This document shows, piece after piece, positions 27,401-36,792 of a DNA stretch of 64,000 nucleotides. Both the position numbers and the translations under genes were made by a program. Source of the DNA: JAPOXR01 sp965221815 (GTDB taxonomy: Bacteria > Pseudomonadota > Alphaproteobacteria > Rhodobacterales > Rhodobacteraceae); NCBI GenBank assembly GCA_965221815.1, contig OZ244915.1, positions 2,852,001-2,916,000 of the forward strand. Reading direction: 5' to 3'. The number at the start of each line of letters is the position of its first letter. Within the stretch, counting starts at the first letter, position 1. The notes under the pieces were generated by a model. It was not told the origin of the DNA. It ran no database searches and saw nothing but the letters and a program-made list of their open reading frames with translations.

Positions 27401-29652
27401 GATTCTGTCTTGTGAAATGAGCCTTCGCCATTCAAGCCGGGTGGTCCCAACCGCACTGGACGTGAGGCCAGGATACACGGACGGGATTCCTTGTCAGCTC
27501 CAACGGCAACAAAATCACGCCAGACATCCGGAATATTGATCTCGGCATTTTCGGTCAAATACAACACCTTGCCACCGCGACGCAGATGACGACGGGCGAT
27601 GGCCGCCAGCGCGCGTCCTTTGCCAATACCTGTCTGGTCTGCCAACAGAAATCCACGGCCGCGTTCTGCTGCCAGTTCACTCATGGCGAGGGCATCGACC
27701 TGTTCAGCGCTCAGAACATCCGGCAACTCCGGAGCGGGAACACCAAGAGAAGCCGCCACTGCGACGTCGACATCACCTTGTCTTTGAAAACTCTCTGCCA
27801 CGCGTCGTAATGCTTTTGCCGTTGCACCCTCGAGTGACCGTGGAATCATGGTCACGGGAGGGCTTAATCGGGAAAGCGATACGTAGGGACGTTGCCGCGC
27901 ATTTTCCCTGTATTCTGCCTCTCCACCGGTATCTTCGGCGATAGAACGATGCCATTCGGCAATTCGCCGCCGTGTGCGCAAAAGTTCTGTATGAAGTTTA
28001 TCCAAGTCACTCCATACATCGACCCTGAACGTCCGCAACGCCGCTTCCGGAAGGCTATCCTCCGGTTTTGGCCGACGTTCGCCCACAATGAATGCGGTGA
28101 TTGGCAGGTTTCCGTGACTCCCGGTTGCCACTTCCTGAGAGATCTCGGCGACCGCTTGAAATGCATAGGCGATTCCGACTGTCCGGCGCACGGCCGTAGC
28201 CGCATCCGCATCCGCAGCACCGGAAACCAGCAATGTACTGGTGCCTCCATCACTGCGTCGTGCGAGTGCGTTGGCTGCACGCTCTGCCGCGCCGCCTTGC
28301 GTCGCACCTGTCAAATCAAGCAATTGATAAGTGGATCTGCCTTCGCTTCGCAGCGCAGGAGCGGCAACTTCCAGGCGGGAATTTCCTGAAAAATCGACGT
28401 CTCCCGTGCTGGGAGCGAGTCGCCGCAAAAATACGAGCAGGCCCGGAGTCGGGGCGAAACCCTGGAAACTGGCGGGTTCGCGGACCGCTTCCGCCGCATG
28501 TTCCGCCAGTTTCATCGCCCGGTGGTAAGCTTCTCGTGAGCCGTTATCCTCAACGACGGACGCAACGATCTGCCTCAGAAATTCCCGGCGCAGCGACTCC
28601 TGCGCAGAAACCAAATCGAGTCTTGGCGGCCCGGTGACTGGTTCACAGGCGAACCGTGCAACCGAGATCAACTCATCCTTGCCAATACTGCCCCGTTCGG
28701 CCATCTTGAGCAGTCCGGCAGCAATCTGTGGCAGCTGCGTATCGCTGACAGCACGCAGGAATTCGACCGGGGCAAGACTCTCGCTTTCAGCCACGTGGCG
28801 AAAATGACCTTCCGCATCGATGACACGTTTCAGCCGCGCACCTGATACCCTGCGATAAACCCGTTCACCAAGGAAATTAAGCCCGATCTCACGCAGGCCA
28901 GACTGGAACTGATCCGAGTGATCAACCGTCCATGGTGGTGCCGTGAGCTCCTCGCGTCGTATCCGAAAGACCTCTCCGCCCAGCAGGTCAGCCAATATAC
29001 CCGCGTTCAAATAACTTGGTGATGGCGGCTTGCAGAACACGGCATCGTCATGTGGGCGTTCTGTAAAACCTGTCTCGACCGCCCGGGCGCGAATTTGCGC
29101 CGCCGCCACCCCCTCGCCGAAAGTCAGCAATAAACCCGCAGAACCGGTGGGAAAAATCACGCGTTTGAGAACGGCACTGTCATTCGCAAACTTGACCCAC
29201 TGAACATAGTCCTTCTCTTCAACCACAGGTTGACGCTGCAGGGCCGATTCCTGACTGTAAGCCCGTTCGCCAATAAACCTGTCCCCGGCATCACGCTGCT
29301 TGGTCTGAAAACGGTCGGCACTGTCAACGGTCCAGGGCGGCGCCGTCAGTTGATTACGCCGTATCCGAAAGACCTCTCCGCCCAGCAGGTCAGCCAGAAC
29401 GCCGGCTTTGAAGAAACTCGGCGACGGCATCGTACAGACCAGAGCATCATCTTGGGGGCGTTCAGTAAAGCCGCTCTTGATGGCCCGGGTGCGAATTTGC
29501 GCCGCCATGACACTCGCGTCAAAAGCCAGCAACAAACCCGCGGCACCGGTGGGAAAAATCACGCGTTTGAGAACAACGCAGTCATGGGGGAATCTGACCC
29601 ATTGAACAAAATTGTCCTGGTTCTGGCAATCCTCTGGCAACCCGGCCTCCAT
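24397..29652 (-). CDS. Strawberry-notch-like giant helicase/ATPase
   Basis: This is a 1751-aa protein. The N-terminus has two tandem repeats of about 120 aa (residues about 13-132 and 147-267), each opening with a (F/Y)VQWV(R/K)F...LKRVIFPTG pattern and ending with an FxGERxY pattern. The SF2-type motor follows: Q-motif/Walker A LLADQTGIGKGR (about 670), Walker B LILDEAHN (about 800), and the C-terminal helicase lobe with QGRSNRFGQ (about 1184). The overall plan matches bacterial Strawberry-notch (SBNO) proteins, which are often carried on plasmids and integrative elements, some with extra nuclease or methylase domains; I see no methyltransferase motif here. It forms a block with a DotA/TraY gene. 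The frame is intact. Confidence 0.85.
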   Translation of the reverse strand: MEAGLPEDCQNQDNFVQWVRFPHDCVVLKRVIFPTGAAGLLLAFDASVMAAQIRTRAIKSGFTERPQDDALVCTMPSPSFFKAGVLADLLGGEVFRIRRNQLTAPPWTVDSADRFQTKQRDAGDRFIGERAYSQESALQRQPVVEEKDYVQWVKFANDSAVLKRVIFPTGSAGLLLTFGEGVAAAQIRARAVETGFTERPHDDAVFCKPPSPSYLNAGILADLLGGEVFRIRREELTAPPWTVDHSDQFQSGLREIGLNFLGERVYRRVSGARLKRVIDAEGHFRHVAESESLAPVEFLRAVSDTQLPQIAAGLLKMAERGSIGKDELISVARFACEPVTGPPRLDLVSAQESLRREFLRQIVASVVEDNGSREAYHRAMKLAEHAAEAVREPASFQGFAPTPGLLVFLRRLAPSTGDVDFSGNSRLEVAAPALRSEGRSTYQLLDLTGATQGGAAERAANALARRSDGGTSTLLVSGAADADAATAVRRTVGIAYAFQAVAEISQEVATGSHGNLPITAFIVGERRPKPEDSLPEAALRTFRVDVWSDLDKLHTELLRTRRRIAEWHRSIAEDTGGEAEYRENARQRPYVSLSRLSPPVTMIPRSLEGATAKALRRVAESFQRQGDVDVAVAASLGVPAPELPDVLSAEQVDALAMSELAAERGRGFLLADQTGIGKGRALAAIARRHLRRGGKVLYLTENAEINIPDVWRDFVAVGADKESRPCILASRPVRLGPPGLNGEGSFHKTESAASRKTIYESGAWPQGRNLVITNYSQFNGPETRASRRWVNSAPDDTTLLILDEAHNAVNRNSNTGQAIRGMISRVGHSHVIYATATPMRDPSGADLYRPLLPTASYGNTRSILETVALGGETAQECFTTMLAEDGVFLRRDHCLSNIEFQVRLPDDARIAHYQDMMNLFAPLSELMLDAALRVGTLVGRGHALHYQQMLNQGVDPRAARARTNALFQHSAMAGGPLANLARLTINAIKVDQVVEETLNEIREGRKPQITFHSTHGSLFSERVTNGSQDTRIPLTFRDQAKRVSEQIFRVLINGERQDARTLDPEVAAASRDILQQIELLPEQLPASPLDAVIEGLEAAGLTVGEISGRSLAYRRGSIIRRTDTDRRKTVRDYNDGVIDVLVFNRAGATGGSYHASPDFIDQRPRSLIEMETPLDIIKYIQAQGRSNRFGQVARPRIVSVMTGLIPEMRILQQRNRKLRAMGASIDGNRSHPLLLDDVPDFLNKVGDLATRHVLRTHPDLARRLGFASIAEEAADEDFGRGNLTLTDSGSASSGSTSLANRTLTRSLVLSAAEQTELIDLIRIEFEGLVEELESRNANPLKPKEFPGTIDIKSRMLFSGVDDGRDERDPSAFLAPLYIATGTHHIKEEPIGSEELLQMVNRSLVTDGAEGFASFVSRVETLIPSAVSHLIRPGTRVEDAMAHPEGQPSNFQMRLSRLRRLTQLLDGIKPGRVLQMDEGDGSRDNSLRTIVKLTKPQSQHVMFPQAYKIRTVTPGHSAPETISLNQLIRYPVDSIRFLPGLELGQNDRHLRTFAKQMTYERRYPVQILSGNLLEAITVGRRHRLGWMSIYREVTGQLQRGIVITGKKVDFDYIPLNIPSLDVVESAIDLLRQDTTQRSFTLIFVSEDDLLFRIVFYKDDSDGLLKFVVSQLDKFIRFINSQHSDFLEPVQSICQRGESPGERRQLLNQLRALQPLIDQGEMTIRTDGSYRGLITQAVADMRRKMAGQTLLNA

Positions 29653-29716
29653 CTGAGTGACGCCGGAACCTTGCCCCGCTGATGGCAGCGAGACAGCGCA
29701 AGATGTTAACCAAGCG

Positions 29717-31087
29717 TCAGAAGTTCATCGACCCATCTATCCCGGATGCTTCGAGCGTCGGCGTATTGCCTGAAAACACCCGTTGTGGCACCGTGTCCCC
29801 GGGAGAGACAGGGTCTCCTACACCTTCGTTACGCTGAATGGAAGCCTCGAGTTTCGCCTGAGACGCACGGTTTTCGCGTTCGATGCTTGGGCTGTCGGGA
29901 AGTGCCATTGCAAACTCGGTCACTGCCGCGCTGATCGTCGCAGCAAATCGTCGATCTGCGCGCCGATCAGAATGTGTTGGAATCGCATCGCGAGGTAATG
30001 CGTGGGATAAAGGCCGCACCTTGGCAAGAAACAACTCACCGTCGCTATTGGCATAGGGTTGCAGCACAGCTGTCGAGACTGCAAATCCGTATTTCGGCAT
30101 GTGCGGAAGCTGAATTCCCGCTGTGGCAAAAAACTGACTGATGTCACTGTTCCACACTCCTTTCCAACCGACCGATGCAAAGGATTCTCGTGCTCTTGAG
30201 TCCGCTTGCGCGAGAAATGCATTTTCCATTTTTTCGGCAATCTCAGGCCCGGCGCGACGCAGTTCAAATTCGATCCGACGACCGAGTCCTCCGGTCATGA
30301 AGCATGAAACAGGCACTGAACTCCGACCGCCGGCATCGATTGACTCGCAAACCTTGGAGCCGAGGAGAAGAGTTTCCATCGGAATGACATCGATGTTGGC
30401 ACCAGCGGCAAAATATGGCTCGAGTGTGTTCTTTCCATGACGCTCGAGAAATTCCTCGGCTGCAGCCTCGGAACTGTTCTGTATCCCATCGCGCCAACTG
30501 GCGTAGGCATAGTAAGTCTGACGCTCCTGGTGATTGTCTGCAGGAGCACAGGCGACGAATGCCAGTCCGTATTCATTCAGGGAATCAATCAGTGCGGCCC
30601 GTAGCGCATCCGATGATGAAGCCGTGGTGCTGTTGTCCACATGCAGGATTTGGGCATTATACATGGTGGCACCATTCGACCTGAACCGGCGGATTTGGCT
30701 GTCTTTTCCGTAGACTGGCGAAATTTGCATGGGCAGATCGGAACGTATCACGGAGTCCGGCCCACCCATGCGATTCATCCATCGCGCGGTCAGGCCCGTA
30801 TCACCAGAGCGTACACCTTCAAAAGCGACATAACCGCCGATCGGCGTGTGCGAAAAGCTGTCGGTATTCTGCAACGCGGCAACTTGTGTCACGCGCTGGT
30901 TGGTGAGCGTCTTGCGCAGTGCCAATTCAATTGTCTGACCATCAAGCACACCGCCCATGACCCGACCGCTGACAATTCCTGGAAAGCAATCGTTTCCTGC
31001 GCATCTGTCGATGACTTTCGCCAATTTCAAGACCACGTAATCCATGTGCCGGGGCAATGCACGATTTGATGTCGCAGGTGACTCCAT
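29717..31087 (-). CDS. Conserved-looking hypothetical protein next to DotA/TraY
   Basis: This 456-aa protein has no family I recognise. It has no signal peptide or TM segment. Several Gly-rich stretches are visible (GRVMGGVLDG, CFMTGGLGRR), with cysteines CAGNDCFPG near residue 29. The C-terminal about 70 residues look disordered. It lies between the Strawberry-notch-type helicase (64 bp downstream) and the DotA/TraY gene on the same strand, so it may belong to a conjugative or secretion module. Codon structure is convincing over its full length. Confidence 0.65.
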   Translation of the reverse strand: MESPATSNRALPRHMDYVVLKLAKVIDRCAGNDCFPGIVSGRVMGGVLDGQTIELALRKTLTNQRVTQVAALQNTDSFSHTPIGGYVAFEGVRSGDTGLTARWMNRMGGPDSVIRSDLPMQISPVYGKDSQIRRFRSNGATMYNAQILHVDNSTTASSSDALRAALIDSLNEYGLAFVACAPADNHQERQTYYAYASWRDGIQNSSEAAAEEFLERHGKNTLEPYFAAGANIDVIPMETLLLGSKVCESIDAGGRSSVPVSCFMTGGLGRRIEFELRRAGPEIAEKMENAFLAQADSRARESFASVGWKGVWNSDISQFFATAGIQLPHMPKYGFAVSTAVLQPYANSDGELFLAKVRPLSHALPRDAIPTHSDRRADRRFAATISAAVTEFAMALPDSPSIERENRASQAKLEASIQRNEGVGDPVSPGDTVPQRVFSGNTPTLEASGIDGSMNF

Positions 31088-31592
31088 GCTGGCCGTTTCC
31101 GATTGCGTTCTGGTGGTTTCAATGGTTGATTCGGCGAGAATGGCAGATGGACGTGAAATTCAGGCACAGGAAAAGCGCGCGTGTCATTATATATTCACGA
31201 TATCGACGTCGTCTCGCTTCCAGCGCTGACCGGGAAATCGGTATTGGCAGACCTGAAGAGCCGTTCTTCTTCCACATAACTGTGGCTTTCGCTGAATGTC
31301 ACAATGACCCTTGCCGAGTTGGACGCAGCCTACAGGCTGTCAGCCACTGCCTGCCGCGCACATGCGGCGGTTGACCGGTCCCAGGGAGCGTCGGGACAAG
31401 GGCATAAGAGGCAACATCACATTTCCAGCTTTAATTTATCTGAGCAGGGGGTTGTTGATTTTTCGGGCTTCCTGAAATCGGAGTCGTGCCAGGCCATCGA
31501 TTTCAGGGGAAAGGATTCGGTTGCCGTCTCACAGTTTTCAACAAAGACATCGTAACCAACGCATAGAGTACGACGAAAGAGCTGCGCGACCA
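31088..31592. other. 505-bp gap in the DotA/TraY block
   Basis: No convincing gene is present; short frames here have no ribosome-binding site or recognisable similarity. It may hold a promoter for the 456-aa protein and helicase genes, or be the site of a lost gene. Confidence 0.3.
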
Positions 31593-33833
31593 TCATCTGC
31601 GAAAAGTGGTTGTCATGCTGCGCAGTCCCTGGCCCGACGCTTGCCCCGCTTTCACGGCACCGCTGCCAAGGGACGCAGCCACCGTTCGCAATCCAGTTTG
31701 GAATCGCCCTTCGGCAATGCCATCAGAGAGAGGAGCATCGCCGCCGATCCAACGGAGCAGACGTTGCGGGAAAGTCGAAATCAACGAAAAACTACGCTCG
31801 AGAATGACCATATAGGCAAAGACGATCAGCACTCCCGCCGCGATCAAGCCAAAAATCGCAACGACAGGTGATGCCGTCGCGAGGGAACCCATGGCAAGAT
31901 AGACTCCGCTGTCAAACAAACGGGCGATCACGCGGAATAAAACCATCCCGGCAAAGAATCCGAGAACCATCATCGTCGGTGTCAGCATCAGGGACAGCAA
32001 TGCCAGCCAGCCATATCGTCCGGCGTCACCGGAGATCCCCTCTCCATCCAGCCGCATATGTGCCAACGCCCAGAGGCTGGCCGCCACCACCGCTTCAAGA
32101 ACCAGCAGGACATAACCAAAAACGGCCAAAATCCAAAACAGGAAGGGGAGGGCCGGCAGCAGAAACGACAGCGTCACGCCGATCGCAGTGAGCGGAGCGG
32201 CGATCAGGAAAACCACTGCGCTCCCGAAACCACCCGTCAGCAAAGACACAGCTGCACCGCCGAAAATCAGTGCCCCCACAACATCCAGATACCAATTTCC
32301 CATACTGACAATTCCAACCATCGGATCATCGGCCCAATTGGCCGGAGACAGAATGTCAATCAAACCGTTGAGGGAGTCGGCAAATCCAACCTGCCATATC
32401 CGACCCAGCAAACCGGGAGGACCAACCGGTGCCGAATCCTGCAGGATGTCACCGGAAATCCGGGAGACCATACCGTTGACCCGGACAGCGGCGCGTTCAT
32501 AATGGCGCGTGGCGACGCGCCAAATTCGAGCAGCCTCGTCGAGATGCAGATACTTTCCGGAATCAACACCACCAAGAACACGTTGCAGCCAACCGGGTTC
32601 ATCAGCAGTGATGACCAGCTGTCGATTGAATTGCGCAACGCCGCTTTCCAGATAGCGGGATTGAACGGCAAGTGAACTTGCGTTCAGAATCCCCATCATC
32701 TCGGCATTGAGACGCGCGATCAGAATATGCCAGTTTCCGGCGGCAATCCATCCGGCGGCACATGAACTGCCTCCCGATGACCCGGTTTCGTGGCAACCGA
32801 CGCCTGACATCTGCTGCATCAACCGCATACGAGCCTGGTCCGACTCGTTGACCGAACTGGAAATTGCGGCAAACAGAGCTGAATTCCCCGTGGACAGACG
32901 TGAATTTGCAGCAGCAACGGCAGCTGAAATATCGTCGGAAATCGGTGGTAACTCACCGTCATTCGCAATCAGAAGTGGCCATTGACGCACAATGATCTGA
33001 TCTGCAGCCTGAATGAGCTCGTGCAACATATCGGCATGAAGACGGCGGAATTCACCCTCAATTGCCGCGCCTGCTGGCCCCAGCCGACTGATATAGGCAG
33101 GGGTTTCCGGCAGATGGTACGATCCGCAGATTTCCGGACGACGACCATCGATTGAGGACATGATGACGGGTACGCCATCCACGTCCTCGACCACGAACCG
33201 AACTCTGGACGAACTGCCAGCGATCTCGAACTGATAGTTGGCCAATCTCAGGCAGAGCTGATTGCGATAGACTGTGCCCATGAGCGCAGTATCGAGTTTT
33301 GGTGCCGTTCCCACCAAGGGGATTTCGCCCGATAGAACGAGCTGTGAACCTTCTGACCACAACTCGCTGGCCAACAGGGTGGCTCCACGCGTAATCCAGG
33401 CAACACCGCCCTGAATCACATTGTAGCCGCCAAGTCCTGGTATGGGAATGAGCAGTGTGACTGCAAACAATACCCGCAGAGGCGCCCACAGGGAGGACCA
33501 GCGTCGACCCAGAAAGGTCCCTTCATGCGCCGATTGCAACAGGCCCGCAGTGATATTGTATGCCAGCAGCACGCCACCAACCGAAAGAAGCACGAGATTG
33601 ACAAATCCAATCAGGATCGAGAAGGGCGTCGCTGCTGTGCCGCCATGCGCTGCCGGAAACAAGGGGCCAAAAATTTGGTTGAACAGTCCGGCGCTGTGAA
33701 AATCGCCAAATTCAGTGGCAAAAAAATGAAACACTCCTGCCCCCAAAGACGGTGCCGTGGAAACCTGCGCCTGCACTGCCGACGAGAGAACCACGAGAGC
33801 AACTCCGATATAAATGGATAGCACCAGCTTCAT
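31593..33833 (-). CDS. DotA/TraY family protein (type IVB secretion/conjugation)
   Basis: This 746-aa membrane protein has a signal peptide (SIYIGVALVVLSSAVQAQ), two TM segments at about 70-145, a periplasmic region of about 300 residues rich in Cys pairs (GCHETGSSGGSSCAAG), and a cluster of four or five TM segments at about 500-690. This is the layout of DotA (Dot/Icm) and TraY (IncI plasmids). Such proteins are inner-membrane parts of IVB-type T4SS. None of the other core T4SS genes is in the window, so it is either a remnant or part of a dispersed integrative element. The frame is intact and the start at 33833 is well supported by the signal peptide. Confidence 0.85.
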   Translation of the reverse strand: MKLVLSIYIGVALVVLSSAVQAQVSTAPSLGAGVFHFFATEFGDFHSAGLFNQIFGPLFPAAHGGTAATPFSILIGFVNLVLLSVGGVLLAYNITAGLLQSAHEGTFLGRRWSSLWAPLRVLFAVTLLIPIPGLGGYNVIQGGVAWITRGATLLASELWSEGSQLVLSGEIPLVGTAPKLDTALMGTVYRNQLCLRLANYQFEIAGSSSRVRFVVEDVDGVPVIMSSIDGRRPEICGSYHLPETPAYISRLGPAGAAIEGEFRRLHADMLHELIQAADQIIVRQWPLLIANDGELPPISDDISAAVAAANSRLSTGNSALFAAISSSVNESDQARMRLMQQMSGVGCHETGSSGGSSCAAGWIAAGNWHILIARLNAEMMGILNASSLAVQSRYLESGVAQFNRQLVITADEPGWLQRVLGGVDSGKYLHLDEAARIWRVATRHYERAAVRVNGMVSRISGDILQDSAPVGPPGLLGRIWQVGFADSLNGLIDILSPANWADDPMVGIVSMGNWYLDVVGALIFGGAAVSLLTGGFGSAVVFLIAAPLTAIGVTLSFLLPALPFLFWILAVFGYVLLVLEAVVAASLWALAHMRLDGEGISGDAGRYGWLALLSLMLTPTMMVLGFFAGMVLFRVIARLFDSGVYLAMGSLATASPVVAIFGLIAAGVLIVFAYMVILERSFSLISTFPQRLLRWIGGDAPLSDGIAEGRFQTGLRTVAASLGSGAVKAGQASGQGLRSMTTTFRR

Positions 33834-33975
33834 ACAGGCGCATTATGTGATGCTTGTGAAAACTCTTCTGGTCTCGACCCGCTACATCGTGGATTCACGT
33901 TGAAAACCATTGTGGATCGTCCACCGGCCGCAACTCACCAGACAGGCGCAGGCAGGATCAGGTGGACCACACTGT

Positions 33976-34776
33976 TCAGGTGATGGCGGCGGACATCAGT
34001 CCCTGTTCTACCCTTGGAATGTCATCAGGATTGTTCACTTCCCAAAAGTCCCGGCCTTTTCCATCAACCTCAACACAGGTCATCGGCACGTCATTCTCGA
34101 GAAACCGCAACTGTTCCAGTCCTTCCTGCCGCTCGAGGGTGGAAGGCTTCAGTGATGCATAAAGACTCAATGCCTCGAGGGTATAGGCATAGAGGCCGAC
34201 ATGGTGATAGACGGGTGTCAGCGCCTCTTCCGAATAATTGAGCGCGGTCCAGGGAATGATCTGCTTGGAGAAGTAAAGGGCTCTTCGCTCCGAATCAAAA
34301 ACCACCGTGGTGGCACCGACCATTCCTCTCTCGCAATCATCAACAAAACGACGCAGTGCGGCCCCGTTACAGCGGATAACCGGTGTGGCAACGACGGCAT
34401 CCGGACAATTTCTCATGGCATCAACAAGCTCATCAACAAACCAGTCCGGTGTGAGCGGTGCATCACCCTGAAAGTTCACCACGATATCGAATTCATCGCC
34501 GAATTGCTCGAGTGCCAGCGCGCAACGCTCGGTCCCATTTCCACATGCCGAAGATGTCATCAGGCATTCGCCGCCGAACGATTCAACTTCTTCGCGGATC
34601 CGGAGATCATCAGTTGCCACAACCAGTCGGTCGATCGCCTTCGAAGCTGCCGCCGCTTCCCAGCTGCGGCAGACCAGCGACTTCCTGATTCCGGTGCAAC
34701 CAGCGAGCGGCTCGAGCGGTTTGCCGGGAAATCTTGACGACGCGAACCGCGACGGAATGACGCCCAGAACCTGCAT
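33976..34776 (-). CDS. kdsB: 3-deoxy-manno-octulosonate cytidylyltransferase KdsB
   Basis: This is a 266-aa cytoplasmic enzyme that activates KDO with CTP to CMP-KDO for lipopolysaccharide core synthesis. The N-terminal nucleotide loop RFASSRFPGKPL (9-20), VVATDD (about 53), NFQGDAP (about 100) and the YHHVGLYAY segment are all characteristic. The length is normal for the family. It directly abuts cysQ upstream (the genes touch at 34776/34777), so the pair is one transcript. It indicates a Gram-negative envelope with LPS. Confidence 0.95.
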   Translation of the reverse strand: MQVLGVIPSRFASSRFPGKPLEPLAGCTGIRKSLVCRSWEAAAASKAIDRLVVATDDLRIREEVESFGGECLMTSSACGNGTERCALALEQFGDEFDIVVNFQGDAPLTPDWFVDELVDAMRNCPDAVVATPVIRCNGAALRRFVDDCERGMVGATTVVFDSERRALYFSKQIIPWTALNYSEEALTPVYHHVGLYAYTLEALSLYASLKPSTLERQEGLEQLRFLENDVPMTCVEVDGKGRDFWEVNNPDDIPRVEQGLMSAAIT

Positions 34777-35583
34777 TCAGTGTACCCCCGGAGCACGGAC
34801 ACCGGCGGCCACCGCGACAAAGCTTGGATTTTCGTAATTCTCCTTGCCATAAGTCAGTGGTGTTCGCCCGTCGATCTGCCAGACCGTCCCGCCAACAGCC
34901 TGGAGAATGGCTTGGCCGGCAGCCGTGTCCCATTCCATCGTGCGTCCGAAACGCGGGTAAATATCGGCTTCGCCGATCGCGAGCAGGCAAAATTTAAAGG
35001 ATGATGACATCGTTGCAATATTCACCACATTCAGTTCCGCAAGATAGTCCTTCAGCCTTGATGAAGACACGCTGGAGCGCGAGACAGTGACGCGCAAGGC
35101 CGCTGCGGCTGATCGTCGACCGGTCAGGACTCTTGTTCGATCATTGTCGACTTCGACAAGACGATGTCCATTGCTCGTCAAAAACATGCGTTTCATTGCC
35201 GGCGCAAAGACGACACCGGCAACGGGTCTACCCTTGCGCACCAGCGCTATATTGACAGTGAATTCAAGACTGCCCTTGCGAAATCCACTGGTGCCGTCGA
35301 TGGGGTCAACCACGAAGAAGCTGGAATGTCTGTTGTGATGATTGGCGGTTTCTTCTTCGCTGATCACGGGAATCGATGGAAACGCATCACTCAGCAAGTT
35401 GCGAATGATCCGATCAGCACGCAGATCAGCCGTTGTGACGGGTGTACCGTCAGGCTTCCATTCAGTCTCGGGGTTTCCGGCGGCCCAGTATTCCATCACC
35501 ACCGAACCGGCACGCACAGCAGTTTCCCTGAGACATCGTTCCAGCTTGTCCAGGTTCAACTCAGGCGAATCCGTTGTCATCAA
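34777..35583 (-). CDS. cysQ: 3'(2'),5'-bisphosphate nucleotidase CysQ
   Basis: This 268-aa member of the inositol monophosphatase superfamily has the Li+-sensitive Mg site: PVISEEE (about 70-78), VVDPIDGTSGF (about 96-106) and the C-terminal MEWDTAAGQAIL. CysQ hydrolyses PAP to AMP, removing an inhibitor made during sulphate assimilation and sulphotransfer. It is the first gene of the cysQ-kdsB pair. Length and motifs are normal. Confidence 0.93.
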   Translation of the reverse strand: MMTTDSPELNLDKLERCLRETAVRAGSVVMEYWAAGNPETEWKPDGTPVTTADLRADRIIRNLLSDAFPSIPVISEEETANHHNRHSSFFVVDPIDGTSGFRKGSLEFTVNIALVRKGRPVAGVVFAPAMKRMFLTSNGHRLVEVDNDRTRVLTGRRSAAAALRVTVSRSSVSSSRLKDYLAELNVVNIATMSSSFKFCLLAIGEADIYPRFGRTMEWDTAAGQAILQAVGGTVWQIDGRTPLTYGKENYENPSFVAVAAGVRAPGVH

Positions 35584-35703
35584 TTTACCACACCACCGGA
35601 TCGATATGATCGAATCACGTCACTCACAAGAATCATACATCATGATTTAGGTGCTCGAGGCGGCATTTGCGAATACTCGTGAAGCGATTGCGCGGCAAAA
35701 CAG

Positions 35704-36339
35704 TCATGCTGCAACCCGCAATGTCAGATTCAATCTTCCGCCGTTGGACAGGAGCTTGGAACTCCCGAAGCGGATTCGATCAATTCCATGATGAACAAGG
35801 CGTGCATTGCCGCCCATGACAACAACATCACCGGATTGCAGCCAGATCGATTCGGTTGTCCCGCCCCTCTGACGATTGCCGATACGAAACAACCCGTCAT
35901 CACCGAGTGAGACTGAAACCACGGGGTATCTGAAATCGGCCTCGTCGGCGTCCTGATGCAGGCCCATTCGGGTGCCTTCCCGATACAGATTGACCAGACA
36001 GCTGTCCGGAGTCCGGTGACAAGCGGATACCTGTTGCCAGATGTCAAGAACTGAACCGGGGATTGGCGGCCACGGGACACCTGACGGATGCCGTTTTTCG
36101 TAGCGGTATCCCGCTTTGTCGGAGATCCACCCCAGCATGCCACACGATGTCATTTGGACCGACATTCGTCGCCCGGACGGCGTGACGGGGCGGAACAACG
36201 GTGCCTGGCGCACAATGCGGCGCAGGTCAGTAATCATCGTGATCTGCTGACCCTTTGAGAGCAGTTCCTTGTAGATTTTGAAACCGCGAACTTCACAGCT
36301 CGGCTCTGGTGTGATCAGGCATTGCGAATTTTTCGACAA
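35704..36339 (-). CDS. alkB: AlkB-type alpha-ketoglutarate-dependent DNA/RNA repair dioxygenase
   Basis: This 211-aa protein has the double-stranded beta-helix Fe(II)/2-oxoglutarate fold. The HxD iron ligands are in LHQDADEADF, the distal His in LVHHGIDR, and the 2-oxoglutarate-binding arginines in the C-terminal RLNLTLRVA (the RxNxTxR motif). It also carries the AlkB substrate loop SVSLGDDGLFRIG. AlkB oxidatively removes methyl groups from 1-meA and 3-meC. The start at 36339 is uncertain; homology begins a few residues in. It is monocistronic, ending 120 bp from the start of cysQ. Confidence 0.92.
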   Translation of the reverse strand: MSKNSQCLITPEPSCEVRGFKIYKELLSKGQQITMITDLRRIVRQAPLFRPVTPSGRRMSVQMTSCGMLGWISDKAGYRYEKRHPSGVPWPPIPGSVLDIWQQVSACHRTPDSCLVNLYREGTRMGLHQDADEADFRYPVVSVSLGDDGLFRIGNRQRGGTTESIWLQSGDVVVMGGNARLVHHGIDRIRFGSSKLLSNGGRLNLTLRVAA

Positions 36340-36690
36340 TCATTTCTCCTGTATGATGGATCGCCGCTCAGTCGGACAGAAACCCGTCATAAGGGCTGAT
36401 TGTTTCATTTCAAAACATCTCGGCAGAAGTTGGGTTCATGAGAGGTCTCAGCTTGCCCACCGCCACGCTGTCCGGCAGGCTGATGTCGTATCGGCCCAGG
36501 ACGTTGATATGCCACCAGAGAACAGGAAACAGACGGGCATCATCCCGCAGATAACGTGCTGGCACGATGTGCGAAACTCCCGGACCGGGCGAAAAACACG
36601 GACATTCCCTGTTGCGCAATATGTGTGCGAAAGGGAATCGTTGTGCAAGAAGTGTCGCTCAAGCCGGAACCCCACCCTGGAGGCTGCGGC

Positions 36691-36789
36691 GTGGCGTGCG
36701 GCTATGCGCGCGTTTCCACGCGGGATCAGACGCTGCGCACCCTACTGTCTTGCCTGGCCACCGCCGAGTTACCGCGCATCTCTGAATCC
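36691..36789 (+). pseudogene. N-terminal fragment of a serine recombinase, cut by IS5 copy C
   Basis: About 33 codons read GYARVSTRDQTLRTLLSCL, the start of a resolvase/invertase N-terminal domain with the catalytic Ser region (YARVS). The frame stops at the IS5 insertion (TA at 36791) and the remainder is not found on the other side. Compare the intact recombinase at 52396-52974 and another fragment at 47566. Confidence 0.7.
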
Positions 36790-36792
36790 CTA

